From Lethocerus indicus (lineage: Eukaryota; Arthropoda; Insecta; Hemiptera; Belostomatidae), in the NCBI GenBank assembly GCA_019843655.1, contig JACDQD010000011.1:9466604-9530603 (forward strand): 64,000 bases of DNA. Reading direction: 5' to 3'. A program made the translations under genes and the position numbers. This document shows, piece after piece, positions 11,570-23,589 of the stretch; position 1 is the stretch's first letter; the number at the start of each line of letters is the position of its first letter. The notes beneath the pieces were generated by a model. The model did not search any database. It had not been told where the DNA came from and worked only from the letters and a program-made list of their open reading frames with translations.

Positions 11570-11983
11570 TTATAACTTAATCATGTGTAAAACAGTTGAG
11601 TGTATGTTTCTCACTTGAATGTCTTGATAAAAGAGACCATCCAATGACGGCACTTTTCACACATGAATAGTTAACGGCTTCGGATCAAGTAGATCTCTAG
11701 GCCAGTGGTGTTTGAGCCGACACGGGGGGAATAATGGATGGGTAAGAGAGGAAAGGGACTGAACGAGTGGATTAGCATAAGAAGAAAGGCGGGAGTGGAA
11801 CTTCGGGAATCGAAATTTTGCGACTTCGTCGACTGTCGGTATGTTGAGGACATGGTGGATTGTGTGGTTAGAAATATACCGGGGAGCATTATGGATGGTA
11901 CGAAGGACTTTTGACTGGAATCTCTGGATGCGGGCGATGTTGGATTTCTTGGCAGAACCCCATAGTTCACCGTTGCTCCTAGT
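11570..11983 (-). pseudogene. Jockey-type LINE remnant A2: ORF2 C-terminus and 3'UTR
   Basis: On the - strand this begins within the ELWG motif (truncated at about 11983) and continues with SNIARIQRFQSK-like sequence, YISNHTIHH, IPTVDEVAK, and a degraded HWPRDLL before the stop near 11672. The 3'UTR (to about 11570) matches copy A1, including GAAAAGTGCCGTC and GGTCTCTT. Frameshifts interrupt it, so no single frame carries the whole fragment. It belongs to the same subfamily as A1, A3 and A4. Confidence 0.85.
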
Positions 11984-12075
11984 AAAAAAAAGAAAACTGA
12001 GGTATTATCATATATTTGAAATCAGCAATACTGTTACTTATGGGGAACTATTTGGTTACCTCTCTTCTGGATGTC

Positions 12076-12195
12076 ATGTGTAAAAGGTTTACTCTCAATA
12101 CTGCCTGGAAACTGGTTCTTTAACCTTAAATACCGAAATAATTAATTCATCGTGAGCTAATTCTTGCTGTTGGTTTCACCGTTCGTAACGCGAAT
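12076..12195 (+). repeat. Dispersed repeat D, copy 1
   Basis: Shared blocks with 31558-31720 and 58739-58910: a TTTACTCTCAATACTGCC-like start, then ATTCTTGCTGTTGGTTTC. Identity by eye is about 65-70%. Confidence 0.5.
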
Positions 12196-12199
12196 CATC

Positions 12200-12905
12200 C
12201 GAGCACAAACACCAGGCGTATTTCTGTGTCCCGTTGGAAAACCTAATAGTAAAATATTCCAATATATATTTATTTGAATAAAAAACAACTCATAAATTTG
12301 AATCGAATTAAACCTGCGATGTTATCTGCGCGGATCCAAATAATTTTCTGGGGTTACCCAAAGTCAGATTCCAATATAACTCATCTCCAACGCCTCTACA
12401 GATAACAGGCTCCTGTGGGTCCGTTCGGAAGGCCTCTATAGATAAACAAGAAAATTTACCGTGAATGCGATAGCGTCCTGAGCCCAACGTAGGCAGAATT
12501 CGCTGGTGGATTCAGCCGAGCATTCAACCGAATGGTAATCGCAGCTCCAGAAACAATTCACCTCTCAGCGGAATTGGAGAAAGGTGAGAGTGGAATCCTC
12601 TGGGGACACTGCTGTGAACTATTCGGTATCAATTCCTGGCTGTATTCCACAAGAACTCCGATTCGGTTCAACAATCGTTTATAAAATTGACCTGAATTTA
12701 TATTACATATACCTTCATTTAACCTAGGCGCTAATTTCCATTTAATCAGTTCCATTTATTGAGATCCTGTACTTTCTTTATGAGTTATGCGCGTTGCAAG
12801 TGTTACAACGTTGTTGTAGTGACGATCGCTACACGGTATTATAGCGATCCCTTTGTAAGACCCCCTACTTTGAATTGAAGTAATTTCAGTATTTTATTAC
12901 CATTA
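12200..12905. other. Non-coding stretch
   Basis: No gene seen. A direct repeat of GCCTCTAYAGATAA occurs at about 12393 and 12432. An inverted GTTACAACG/CGTTGT patch is near 12803-12815. Confidence 0.5.
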
Positions 12906-12908
12906 CAG

Positions 12909-13040
12909 ATTTTTATTCTGTGACATTGCTGAAGCAGCAATTTAAATGTTCTTTGTTGTTTTCCACGAGAATACAAAGCCACTTGCAGAGATCTTTTTGT
13001 AAGATAAGAAAGGTCTCCGACCTCCAGGAATACTTAAAAA
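12909..13040 (+). CDS. Weak candidate internal exon (132 nt)
   Basis: A good acceptor (TTTATTACCATTACAG, AG at 12907-12908) is followed by 132 nt, a multiple of three, with one open phase reading SVTLLKQQFKCSLLFSTR and on to KVSDLQEYLK. The donor AAA|GTAAGC at 13041 lacks the usual G at -1. No domain is recognised, and the open frame runs past the donor to a stop near 13123. The strand agrees with the ratchet points. Chance is a serious alternative. Confidence 0.15.
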
Positions 13041-13044
13041 GTAA

Positions 13045-16000
13045 GCCACCGTCCAGCATCGGACCGCATTATGCATCCATCCCTTTTTTCATGTTAGATA
13101 TGCCCCCGAATTTAAATACTTGAGCCCATTTCTGTTGAGGGGGTTGAAAATTGTTTGTTTTTTTCCCCCGGGACGATTAAATCCTGAACCGGGATTTGTC
13201 CTGTTTTTTCAAACGGTCGAATTGAGGGGTGGGGGTGGGGGTTTAGCTCCAGTTAAGCCCCCGTCCGCGGTGCTTAGGGCTTCAGGCAAAAATAGGAGCG
13301 CGTGGTCTTTTTCAGCGATGAGCCCACCGTCAGACTAACTTTGGCGTTATTTTAAAACGACAAAAAAAACCGAATTGTCGACCCAGACGATCGATATAAT
13401 TTTAATCGATATTATTTTCAGATTAAATTACCTAGTAAGGATTTTTATGTGAGAAAAGACACGAAACGTCCTAAAAGTAACAGTAATGAATTCCTCAATG
13501 TTGGCATTGTGCTTAAATGGCCATGTTGTATTTACGGCAAACATTATGTAGGACTTGAAGACTCCGGGGATGACTCAGAATAATTCAGCAACTTCAAATT
13601 GGCTACTTTACGTGCCCGGCTCACTTTATTGGCGGCCAGCAGCCTGGTGGCGGTGGCTTAATTATTAAAGGATTGGAACCACTTTAGTGGGGCTCGGTTT
13701 AGCCCGTACCGAGGTCGATTTCAAAAATTGGCTCCCAGGGAGTCACGTACCGGCCCAACAATCCGCCCGCTTTTACATGCCCTCCCGGTCTAACGAATAT
13801 CCGAACCGCCACCCGAGCTCGCTACCACAAATTGCCATCCGAATTTTGAAATTGGAATTGAGAGAAAAATTTCGGACTTGGCCAGTCAATATTGTTGACC
13901 CCAACTCAACGGATCGAACCAGAGTTAAATAAAGACATGATTTGTGGGATTTAAGGTTTGTCATTTTTTTTTAAATCGGAAATATTGATAAAAGATTGGA
14001 AGGGAGTGTGGAAAAGAATATTTAACGATAACACAAAAAATCAGAACGATGATCAGAATAATTAGCAGTGCGTAATCTCATAAAGTCAATAAAGTGCATA
14101 CAACAATACCTACTGACTGTACCAACGTCTTTTAAATTTCTGATTTGGTCTCCATTCGTAGTTTAAAGCCTATTTACGACCGATCCTGCAGATCTTAAAA
14201 AATATTCTATCGCACTTGTCGACCTTTTCTTTCCAAGTCATGTTTGCAAGGGGATTAAATTTTCTTCAGCCCAATAAGAATTTGTTAATTAATTGCTTCG
14301 GGGCTTCTCCATTCTGGTCTTTCTCTCTGGAACATGCGGGCGAATTAGAATCGCTAATAGGGGCTCTCTACGTCGGCGGGTACGGCGGGATCGGGCTTCA
14401 ATCTTGGAAACGCGTTTCCTCCTCTTATTTTTCCCCTCCCTCCCAACAGTTGTGCTTATCGGATGCTCATTAGGTCGGACGGCCGTCCAATTACGCGGCG
14501 GGTAATTGTGCGCCCCGCCAAAGGTAATTGATGTCTGCTAGGATCGCCTCACCCCTCTAGCTTCCCTTTGCTCAACCTGTATTAACACGTCCGGTTAGCC
14601 CGGTAGCCGACCTGTACAAGCAGCCGTCGATGAGAATTAATGGATGCCCGGTGGGGTACCTCAGGTCGCGCCGTATGACTTTTCAAATACACTGTTTCAA
14701 AAGTTGTTTTTCTCTAGACCGTACTTATCCACTCAAACCGTTTTAAGATAGTCATAAAATATTGTCCATTCTTCTGATATTCTGTCACCATTCGCGACAA
14801 CAGTAGGCGTTGGCAAACTCTTTTGAGCCAGAGACGCTCGGAGAAGTCGCCAGAGCTCTATTTCCAGACAGATATTAGGCACTTTACTCGGAAAAATACA
14901 CTTTCCGAAACAATTTTATTATTTTGAAAAATATGATGTCCAGAAATATTTACATACATAAAACGAATATAATATGAACGCATTAATCGTCAAACCAAAT
15001 TTGAACCAGTTTTCCATGCAGATTATCCCACTCTAGTTTGTTGTAAGGTATAAATAAAAAATAAGAAAAAAACAGATAATACGGCGCACGGTGTTTGACT
15101 TACACGCGGGGTAACTCGTGCTGGCATTTGATACCGAAGTATACAACTGAAAGGTAGCCCTCTTACGCTGAACATCTGTTCAACATCATTTGTATCCGAA
15201 TCCCATTTGGCGGACTTCGTGTACGGCGACGACGCAGCTTGTGCCTTAAATGGAAGTACAAAGCGCTGTCGGACTTGCGCTGCTGGTTCGAAAATTGGAA
15301 TGAATTAAAATGTGTTGGGGGGGGGGGGTTTCAACAACAACGCTCGGGCTTCTTCTCGAACCCCCGGTCAATTGACGTCCAATTAACCCGGGCTCCGGTG
15401 CCTGTCATCGCCCTACCTCGGAAAACCCGGGTATATAAAGTCCCCGACCTGTGATGAATGGTCGCTGAAACCCGGTCTGCCATTCGGACCGTTTCATCGG
15501 ATTGTTTGACTGTGTAAACACGCCGATATCGGGACTGCTACAAAATGCATGAATTCATTTCAGCGCCCCTCAGAAACCGGAATACTGAAATTTATACGAC
15601 CCCGTCTCCTCCAGTCCCTCGCTATCATAACCAGCATTACCATCTACAATACATATCTCATTATTACAAAATCTAATCATATTTTTTAAATATTCTCAAA
15701 AATATACAGCAGAATCTCTATGCTTTAAAAAATATATTTATGTATCCTCATGGTTCATTAATTTTTCTACTCGTTGCTACCCATTTTATTTCGATTTAAT
15801 ATTCTTCCGCGCATATCGGATATACCCGAATAAAGCAAAATTCTGCGATATAGAGAAAAATTTGGGATAGAAAATTTGATATATACAAGTAAAATGTGAG
15901 ACTGCGAAAAGTGAATTGCGATACGGCGAGGGACTGTACTCTTAAGTAAATGACTGGAGTTATATCCATAGTAGTTCCGAAATATATAGGAAAAAATAAA

Positions 16001-16740
16001 TCTCTCTCTAAATAAGTCTCTTTTTAAAAGTAAACCGTTTCCGGGGACCGCGAACATCGCTCAGTGTTATGATTGGAGGGGAAAACCCTGTAATTTGATA
16101 TGGCCCAGAATTAGGCGAAATTTGGCGCGGTGGACGTTACGCAGAAAAAAGAAATGCTGTACGAGATTTCGCAAACGGGTGAGACACAACGAAAGATCCG
16201 TTCCGTTCGGCCCGGCATGTCCGCCGGCTTTAATGGGGGATAATCGAGCAATTTTCGACATCCGCCTGGACGCCGGGAATTTCCCTTTAATGCGAAGCGG
16301 ATTGCAAAAATTATTCCGAGCTCCGAGCATTTTTCAGAAACGAAATCGGCGATAATTCGGTGTCGAATTTTAAACGCGTACGACTCGGCCCAACCTTATT
16401 TTAACGGCGGTGTACTCGGATTCTCAGTACGGATTTATTTAGTAAATCTTGCTCACATCCTTTAATTTTCGCTAATCAAGTACGGTACTTAGGGCTACTC
16501 ATGAATGGAAGACTTACTTGGAAGACTCCACATATAAGCATAAATAAATAACTGCCACTTTGGCTGTTTCTTTTAAATTTTAAATTAAAAACTAAGAAAA
16601 ACTGTCCACTTTAGGTAGCTATATTGCTCCCAGTGTCAGTAGAAAACGCGAACGAAGCTTACAATGAAGAAGAGCAAATTAGTTCAGAATTTAAGAACAA
16701 AGAAATTGAGCGCTAAACTAAACAATAAAATACGTCCACT
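13045..16740. other. Non-coding stretch with GC-rich islands
   Basis: Islands at about 13590-13930, 14300-14680, 15210-15620 and 16090-16400. A 12-base G run lies at 15317-15328. Reading frames in the islands (up to 96 codons) show no domain, and both strands are open, typical of GC-rich non-coding DNA. Confidence 0.5.
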
Positions 16741-16752
16741 TCAGGGCCTCGT

Positions 16753-16790
16753 TCCTGACTCAAGATGAATGAAAATCGTTGAAACGTTGG
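16753..16790 (+). repeat. Decayed hammerhead-like hairpin
   Basis: CTCAAGATGA, a loop, TCGTTGAAACGTT. This resembles the CUGANGA/GAAAC layout of the motif at 56029-56067, but G5 of the core is changed to C. An AT-rich tail follows. Confidence 0.25.
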
Positions 16791-16942
16791 CTATGTAAAT
16801 AAATAAAATTTCTCTGTCGATTATTAACGCATAAAAGGGCACTAAATAAAACTTTATTTGCCCCCTAATAAACTGCGGAAATTATGAAAAGTGTGTAGAA
16901 ACAATGGAGTCATCCTCCATTGGGTTGAGAGTGTAGCGAAGG

Positions 16943-17100
16943 GCGATAAATTCGCATACTTAATCGGGCTTTATTGGGGCGGGCCCGTAATAAATTCCCG
17001 GTTTTTAAGACGCCGTCTTAAAGTTGTTTTCCGTGTTGAAGGCTTTGTTTATTGTTCCCATTTGCTAATCCTTATCTGGCCCATTTGTTGTAACTCGCGC
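16943..17100 (+). repeat. Diverged dispersed repeat F, copy 1
   Basis: Aligns by eye to 23434-23580 at about 70%. Shared blocks are ATAAATTCGC, GGGCCC..AATAAATTCCCG, AAAGTT, TGTGTT and CTTTGTTTATTGTTCC. It is not coding in a shared frame. Either an old mobile repeat or a duplicated regulatory segment. Confidence 0.5.
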
Positions 17101-17109
17101 ATTTTTTCC

Positions 17110-20100
17110 GCTGCCGGCCTCTACTCTAAGTTTTTCTCTGAGTCACTTTACCGCGATTTCGAGCCGGAATAGCGTACGTTTTCAGTTTGCTAACCCAATA
17201 AAAAAAAACCAATATACCATAATTGGCGTCGCGATCAATGCAAATTCAATTAAACTGCCCATGTTTTACGCCGGTTTAATATCGGCCGTAGAATTTCCAA
17301 TTAGGACGGGGGTTGGAAACACAATATTCGGTCCGAGAGCGGGGGCCCTCCGAAATATTAATAATCATTTTTATTCGTCCGAATTAGGCCAGATGGCCGC
17401 ACCTGTGCGGCGGGAAATCGGCGTCAAAATCATTCCCACTCCGTCCCCGGCCCCATTCAATATTGGCTCGTAAATCACTTAGAAAACTTTTTACAGATTA
17501 GAATTATTCGGAGTGGAGTTCTTTCGGTTTTGGTTTTTTTTAATTACGACCGAAATCGGTGGAACGTATCGCCGGAACGGGCTCTCGGAAATTAATCCGA
17601 CCGGTCCTTCGCGGTTGTCAATGCCGGATTTAGGTTTTTATGCAAATCCGGCCGTCCGAGATATGTCGGATTACAAGATTTCGATTTTTTTTTCGTTTTT
17701 TTAAAACTTATTTATTTTGTTTTTGTCCACAAATAATACACTCGATGAAACGGAGATTGAGAAATGTCCCGCGGATTTGTGTAAAGGCCGTGTACCCAAT
17801 TAAAAAGCTCGAGGATTATGAAGATTGGGGGGGATTAGCATTCCTTTAACGGGTGTGTTTGGGAGATACATTTATTAGGGAGAGAGAAAAAACAAACGTA
17901 AAACGAATGGCGCCTGTTACGGGAGCCGGGCCCGTCGTGTTCCGGCTACCGTTTCGTTAAAGTGCGGATTCGGCGCCAGTTAATTGACCTAGTTTAATTA
18001 AGATTATATTTTAGGCACGTAAATTACATTCACGACCACAGGAGGGACTTTAAAGGGGACGTTTGTTCAGAACTTAGCTGTACAATTCGGGATTTTTTCT
18101 GGATTTAATCCATTGCATGGAGAAGGATGTGAAGAACCCGGTATCTTTACCTTGGTGCCTTGATTCCTTTAACTTATAATTCAAAGGTTAATAAAAGTAA
18201 TTTTTTTGTTATTACAAATTTAATAATAAAAAAATCATGTATTAAAAGCCTACATAATCGTATATTTACCTTATACTTCCTTCAACAAATCAATTAATAG
18301 ACTTTTATCAAAATATATAAGGAAGCTTTTTCTGGTTCAACTGAGTGTATAGCTTCAATAATTTTAAATTGGTAGAACATTCACTCATAGCATAGATTAG
18401 TGTCAATATTGAACTGAGACTGGATAAACTGCAGACTAATATTAATTCCATTTCTCGGCTGAGAATCGCGAACAGTTCAATTTTACAAATCTTGTTCCGA
18501 AGGGTACGCAAATGACCGCTGCTCGAATAATTGGAAACCCCCCTCCCCCCCGTGGGTCTTGGTATGGTGGGGCGGGGGTTACACGTAGATTTATCAATTT
18601 CTAAAAATCAAACAGCGAGAGAAAACAGAAATAATAAATGGGCCAATTTCCTGGGACAAGTGATGTTAGTCGCTACTGTAACAGGAAAGCGTGGGACTGG
18701 GGACAAGTTAATTGCCTGGAGGTTTAACACGACGGATTATTAATGAGGCCGAAAGTAACCAGCGGGCAAAAAGTATTATTCAAAGGAAACAACTGCCTTT
18801 TTTCCCCGGAAAAAACACCAAGACCGAACCCTATATATTCTCTGGGGGGGGAAGGATTATTAAGATATTTCGTCCCAGGCGCGTCATATTAACTTAATCT
18901 GTTGACATTCCATAACAGTCAATAGAAAATTCAAAATGGCCCCTAGATAATAGGTTCCAAATTTATAAAACTTGTCCACAATTATAATTAACTGCCCTGA
19001 TTTTGAACTTTGTTCCTGCCACCGATATTAAGGAAGATTACAGCCTTCCGAAATGAAGCCTCTTTGTAATTACAGTTAATTACAAGTTGTCATAGTTGAG
19101 GCACCAAAATACGGTTCGTATTACTTAGTTCACCTTATTACTGATGGAATGGTACAACGAGAAGCTGATATTTATTTATGTCATTACTTCTATTTATTTT
19201 TATTTCGTGAGTTCCTATAAGATTAAAAAGTGAAATGAATTCCCTTGTTAGCTGAACACATCTTAATGTTCGCCATAAGTTTCGTGCCTAATATATTTTT
19301 CTGATTTCCTCATGACAGTCTCATGACCAGGGATTGTCCTTTTGTATATTCTTTCAGCACCCTTAATATTATCGAGTATTTAAGAGGCAAAGAGCGACTG
19401 AACGGATGAAAGTATTATAAAGGATATTCTGATTATAATACAATCATAAACAAGTGTATATGGAAATGCCAACTGACACTGTGTATACTTTCCCAGGGGA
19501 TTTGAATATAAATTAAAACGGGATACGAAAATAAAATCAGATAAAAATCGGACCTGAAAAAAAAACGACATTCTTATTGGTTCCCGTCCCATATTTTGAC
19601 CCGTCGTGGGGATATTCGATAATTTCCAGCAAGAAGAAAAATATTGGAATTTCGTAGTCACGCAAGCCCACGAGAGAGTGCCACCGTTCTCGGAAAGCCG
19701 TGTGCCGTCCGAACCAGTTCATTAAGATTAACTGTCCCGCTCCCGTTTAATTATTCCTAGAAAATCCTCTTAATTAATCGACGCCAATTAATCAGAACGA
19801 CTTTACACCCTGCAGTATACAGGTACACAAAAACAATGTAAATCTTATTTACCTGATTCATATTAATGAATGGATAGTTATTTAGAGTTAACGTTTTTAT
19901 GGAAATAATATTATTCGCGTAGTTAATTTCGTAGCTTTTGTGTGATTACATTTACATTTTAAAATTCTTTATATGTCTCGGTGTACAGGGTTTGTAATTG
20001 TGAAACAGGCCATCAACTCTGATTTAAAAAGAGTTCAAACCAGATATCATTATTATTGTCTGCATAGTTGGTCTGCACTTTTCTCTGTTGAAATTCTAAT

Positions 20101-23100
20101 AGGGAAAGAAAATATCCTATTTCTTTTGGCCCGTCCACGGCACTTCCTTCGGTTGTAACATTTCTGCTCGTTCTTTTAACGCGGGCTTGCCTTATTAGTA
20201 TTCCCTGAAAGTCTCGAGCATCTTCCAGGTATTGCGTTTCATTTTTCTCGCGCTCGGCTCGTCAATATCTCATCTCCCGAGTCGTCAACGGCATAAATAT
20301 CCAGCGGTTTATCCGCCGCAAAGTTATATATATATTTAACGCCTGTAATTTAAACCCAGAATTTATTTCTGCGAGAAATCAAAATCCGCCGCGGTGTTAT
20401 TCGAATTCGTTTTTACCCCGCCAATTTTCCAGTGAGCGAAATGATTTATGTAGACAGTCGATTGAAAGTGAATATATTAAAACTCAGGGATATTAGAAAT
20501 TTTACATTCTAATTAATCATTTGTTTTGTACACGCAAGTATTAGAAAGACATAATTAGAAATACGCCGTAGTTTTAGATTGATGTAATACTTAACATAGC
20601 TTCTACAAGTACACATTACTTATGTGGAAATTTAAGTTTTCATATCTCGCATATCCCATCTTGCTATCTACCATCGAACATTGCGTAATTGAATCTCTTG
20701 TTCAGAGACAACATCCGTTGCTTGTCCCTACGGTTCTGTGATGAACGGACTTCGGAACTTTATAAAATTCGGGTTGCATATCGGATAGGACTTAATACGG
20801 TACAGCATATCGGGTAAGTGTGCCAGAAAGCGGTCGCAACGTTCGATCCGTGCCAATGTAGATAGGGGGACACAATGATATAGTATTTGAGAAGCAATTA
20901 CAGGGTGGGGGGGCGGTACTCCTCTCGAAACGGTAGTATGTTCCGGGCCGGTCATGGACCTCGGCCAACTGTTGGACACACTTCCCGATCGCAGAACACT
21001 TTAGTCATTTATACCCCCCTGGAGATTACTCTCTTGGTGGTTATTCAAACGGACCACGGTAGTAATTAATTGCCCGAACAACGGGTGGAATGGTGCAGCC
21101 ATTGATCGATATTTTCCACTGAAACGGTGGAAAATTCTCCCTAAGAAACTAAATTTCAAGCCAGGGCTACAATTTTTAAAATTATATTAGTTACAGTGCA
21201 ATCTGATAACACAAATGTGCCCCTGACGGAGAATTCATCTATTGATACTACTCCTGCTTGAAGAGCTATAAAAATTGTTTCAATATAAACTAACTTCCGG
21301 TGCGATCGCGTAATACTGTGGAAAGAAGCTAAGTTAGTATCCAAGTATTCTTCTTATCGTGAAAAAGTATATTACCGGTTTCGAATTACAGGGACTTTTA
21401 ATTTTTGACCGAATACATTTTCGGCTAGAAAATATTACTTTCTGACATCGCCAGTACCTTCTACCGCCGTTCTATTCATCTTTATTTCTTATGAGATTGT
21501 TCTTAGCGGTCCATTGGCTCGCCAGTACATGCCGTTAGGGACCCCAGTTATGATTTACTGCCCGTTGCTAGGGGGGAAAAAAAGCGGGGAATAATAAGTA
21601 ATTGGTTACTCTGGTGGGGCAGGACGTACCGGGGAATTCGTTGTGTGATTAGAATTTATTGGCTGACTTTTCTCCAGCATTGGACCCGGGGGCTTCCGCT
21701 CGGGCCCCCCTTCGGTAGCCACAATTGACACTAACGAATTTATTCCTAATTTAAATATATTATACCGGACGAAGATATATTTCCCATCTCATTTCCGCTC
21801 AGTTGGCAACGTACCGTGCGTTTTATAGTCATAATTTACAATACTCAACATCGGAAAGCGTGTTAAAGAAATGAAATTAAATACTGATTTTTGCTCTTTA
21901 TTGCGTATATACGAAAAATACTCAGTCCGCCTCTTGTCAGCTGTGGAATTTTATGTCCCCTACAACGTTTCCCCAACGGTTTTCTTCATTGACAGAAACA
22001 ATCCGTTAGTTGCCTCAGGAAACTGAGGTCAGGCTGGTGGGAAACTATATATTTTTGTCCTCCGGATTTTATTCTCTTTCCGTAATTTTTTGTTCCAATT
22101 TAAAAATTCGGGATTAACTCCAAAACTCTTCATTAAGTTCAGCCATTTATCTCTTTTTCGTGATTTTGAAAAATATCACATACTGATGGCGACACTTTAC
22201 TCCTGAATTTCAATTCATCGAAAGTCCTGATATTTAATATGTACGAAGCCGTTTTAATTTATTTGCAAGCGTTGGAAGTGCTATCGAAAATTGAAATAAA
22301 AAGAAAAGGTGTAGAGAAATTCCGTATTTCTGAAAAACTCCGGTCCGTGTGCGCCATTGCCGATTTGTTCTCGACTGGCGGCTGGCCAGAGCAAACCCCG
22401 ACCCCCGACCGAATAACAAGATCTGGCTCTTGCAAAATCGGAAAAGTCCGAAGAAAATCCCGGGAGATATTCCCGTATAAAGAAGGACTTTCGGACACTC
22501 TTACGGCGTCCCTCGACCCTCATATATTTTAGGAGCTTTAAACCGCTTCCAGAGTAGTTTACCAGTATTTTTCGAACTATATTCCGACGTATGATGTTTC
22601 TCACAGCCCTACCTTGAATCTCGTCCGACATCTGGTCTGGCAATAGACATGATAACAGTTCAGGTAATTTTTTCTTGCTGAAATAATTTAAATAATGCGG
22701 GAATAATACTTTTTGAAAGCGGAAAATGTGTTTTTATCGCGCTCCCGGATCCTGGGGTCAAGCCTGCTGCTTTCACGTGAGGGGCTTTCGTCCACCTAAC
22801 TCACAATTAGCGGAGTTTGTTCCGCAGTAGCATCAACTGTGCTCACATCCCACCCACTGTACCTTTGGGAGCGAAAAAGAAATCCTCTAGAATCGTAATG
22901 AATCGTCGGTGCGTTCCAGGAGCACAGCACAATTCCACGCGGATTATAAATTCCAGTGGATATTTAAAATTCTTAGCACGGGACGATCCCCCGCCGAAAC
23001 ATCCAACCGGCCGGAAGAATTCTAGACTGAGAATTCCGTCTAGAAGCATCGACTGTACGTTTCGAAATGCAGTGTTCCTGAAATATGTAATTCGTTGAAA

Positions 23101-23110
23101 TTCCTGAACC
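17110..23110. other. Long non-coding stretch
   Basis: No gene is supported. GC-rich islands lie at about 17200-17660, 17880-18060, 21450-21760, 22300-22500 and 22950-23050. Octamers ATGCAAAT occur at 17238-17245 and 17640-17647. A short hairpin TTCTAGAC/GTCTAGAA is at 23020-23045. ORFs of up to 120 codons near 22281-22643 overlap on both strands and have no domain. Confidence 0.5.
21291..21330 (+). repeat. Short repeat G, copy 1
   Basis: AACTTCCGGTGCGATCGCGTAATACTGTGG-like block (AACTTC, TCGCGTAATACTGTGG) shared with 35325-35360 and, more weakly, 45820-45845. Confidence 0.35.
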
Positions 23111-23139
23111 CCCGCTAACACCCTTTTTTTAACACATAG

Positions 23140-23297
23140 TCGAGACATAATTTTTCAATCGCCATTTTGCGTTTGGAACAGACCGGTCGCGAATATTACT
23201 TCAAATGGAAAAACATAGTCTGTAGAAATGAATCATTGAGTTATTACAAAATTGACGCAAATTTACAAAAATGTAATTTAAACCAAACCGTGCGAAG
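23140..23297 (+). CDS. Candidate internal exon (158 nt, no ATG)
   Basis: Upstream: branch-point-like CTAAC at 23115-23119, a CCCTTTTTTT tract, and AG at 23138-23139. Downstream: a strong donor AAG|GTGAGT at 23298-23303. Phase 0 is open over all 52 codons; the other two phases contain stops. The reading starts SRHNFSIAILRLEQTGREYY and ends LQKCNLNQTVR. An in-frame TAG sits exactly at the acceptor and a TGA exactly after the donor, so the frame is open only between the splice sites. The peptide is hydrophilic, has two cysteines and matches no family I know. Phase 0 entry is compatible with the exon candidate at 3042-3086. The - strand frame over its left edge has no domain. Confidence 0.35.
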
Positions 23298-23433
23298 GTG
23301 AGTTACAAGGTGCGAAGTGACTCGCAGAAACACGAATGTCCGTGCCAGCCGTAGACTCGCATTTCATGCAATGAAGGCTTTATTAATAGAAAGCGAAAAG
23401 CGTCGATACGGTGCCCCGCTCAAGGCGAGAACG

Positions 23434-23580
23434 AGAGCATAAATTCGCGTGCATAATAGAACAAGGGCCCAATAAATTCCCGTTTGTAAAACTCAATCTA
23501 AAGTTCCTTTCTGTGTTTAACGCTTTGTTTATTGTTCCATTTCCTCCTGTTATCCTTATCGCCCAGTCGCCGGTTTCTCT
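23434..23580 (+). repeat. Diverged dispersed repeat F, copy 2
   Basis: Partner of 16943-17100, with a deletion of about 10 bases before the GGGCCC block. Confidence 0.5.
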
Positions 23581-23589
23581 TTGGGCTCG

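Noticed and set aside
13225..13242. G-rich GGGGTGGGGGTGGGGG as a quadruplex
   Set aside because: Only three G runs, so it does not meet the usual four-run pattern.
15429..15450. TATATAAAGTCCCCGACC as a third copy of repeat E
   Set aside because: Only the TATA-like core and a few bases match; not enough to call homology despite a similar 6.4 kb spacing.
22281..22643. 120-codon - strand ORF overlapping ORFs on +
   Set aside because: No domain and overlapping open frames on both strands of a GC-rich island.
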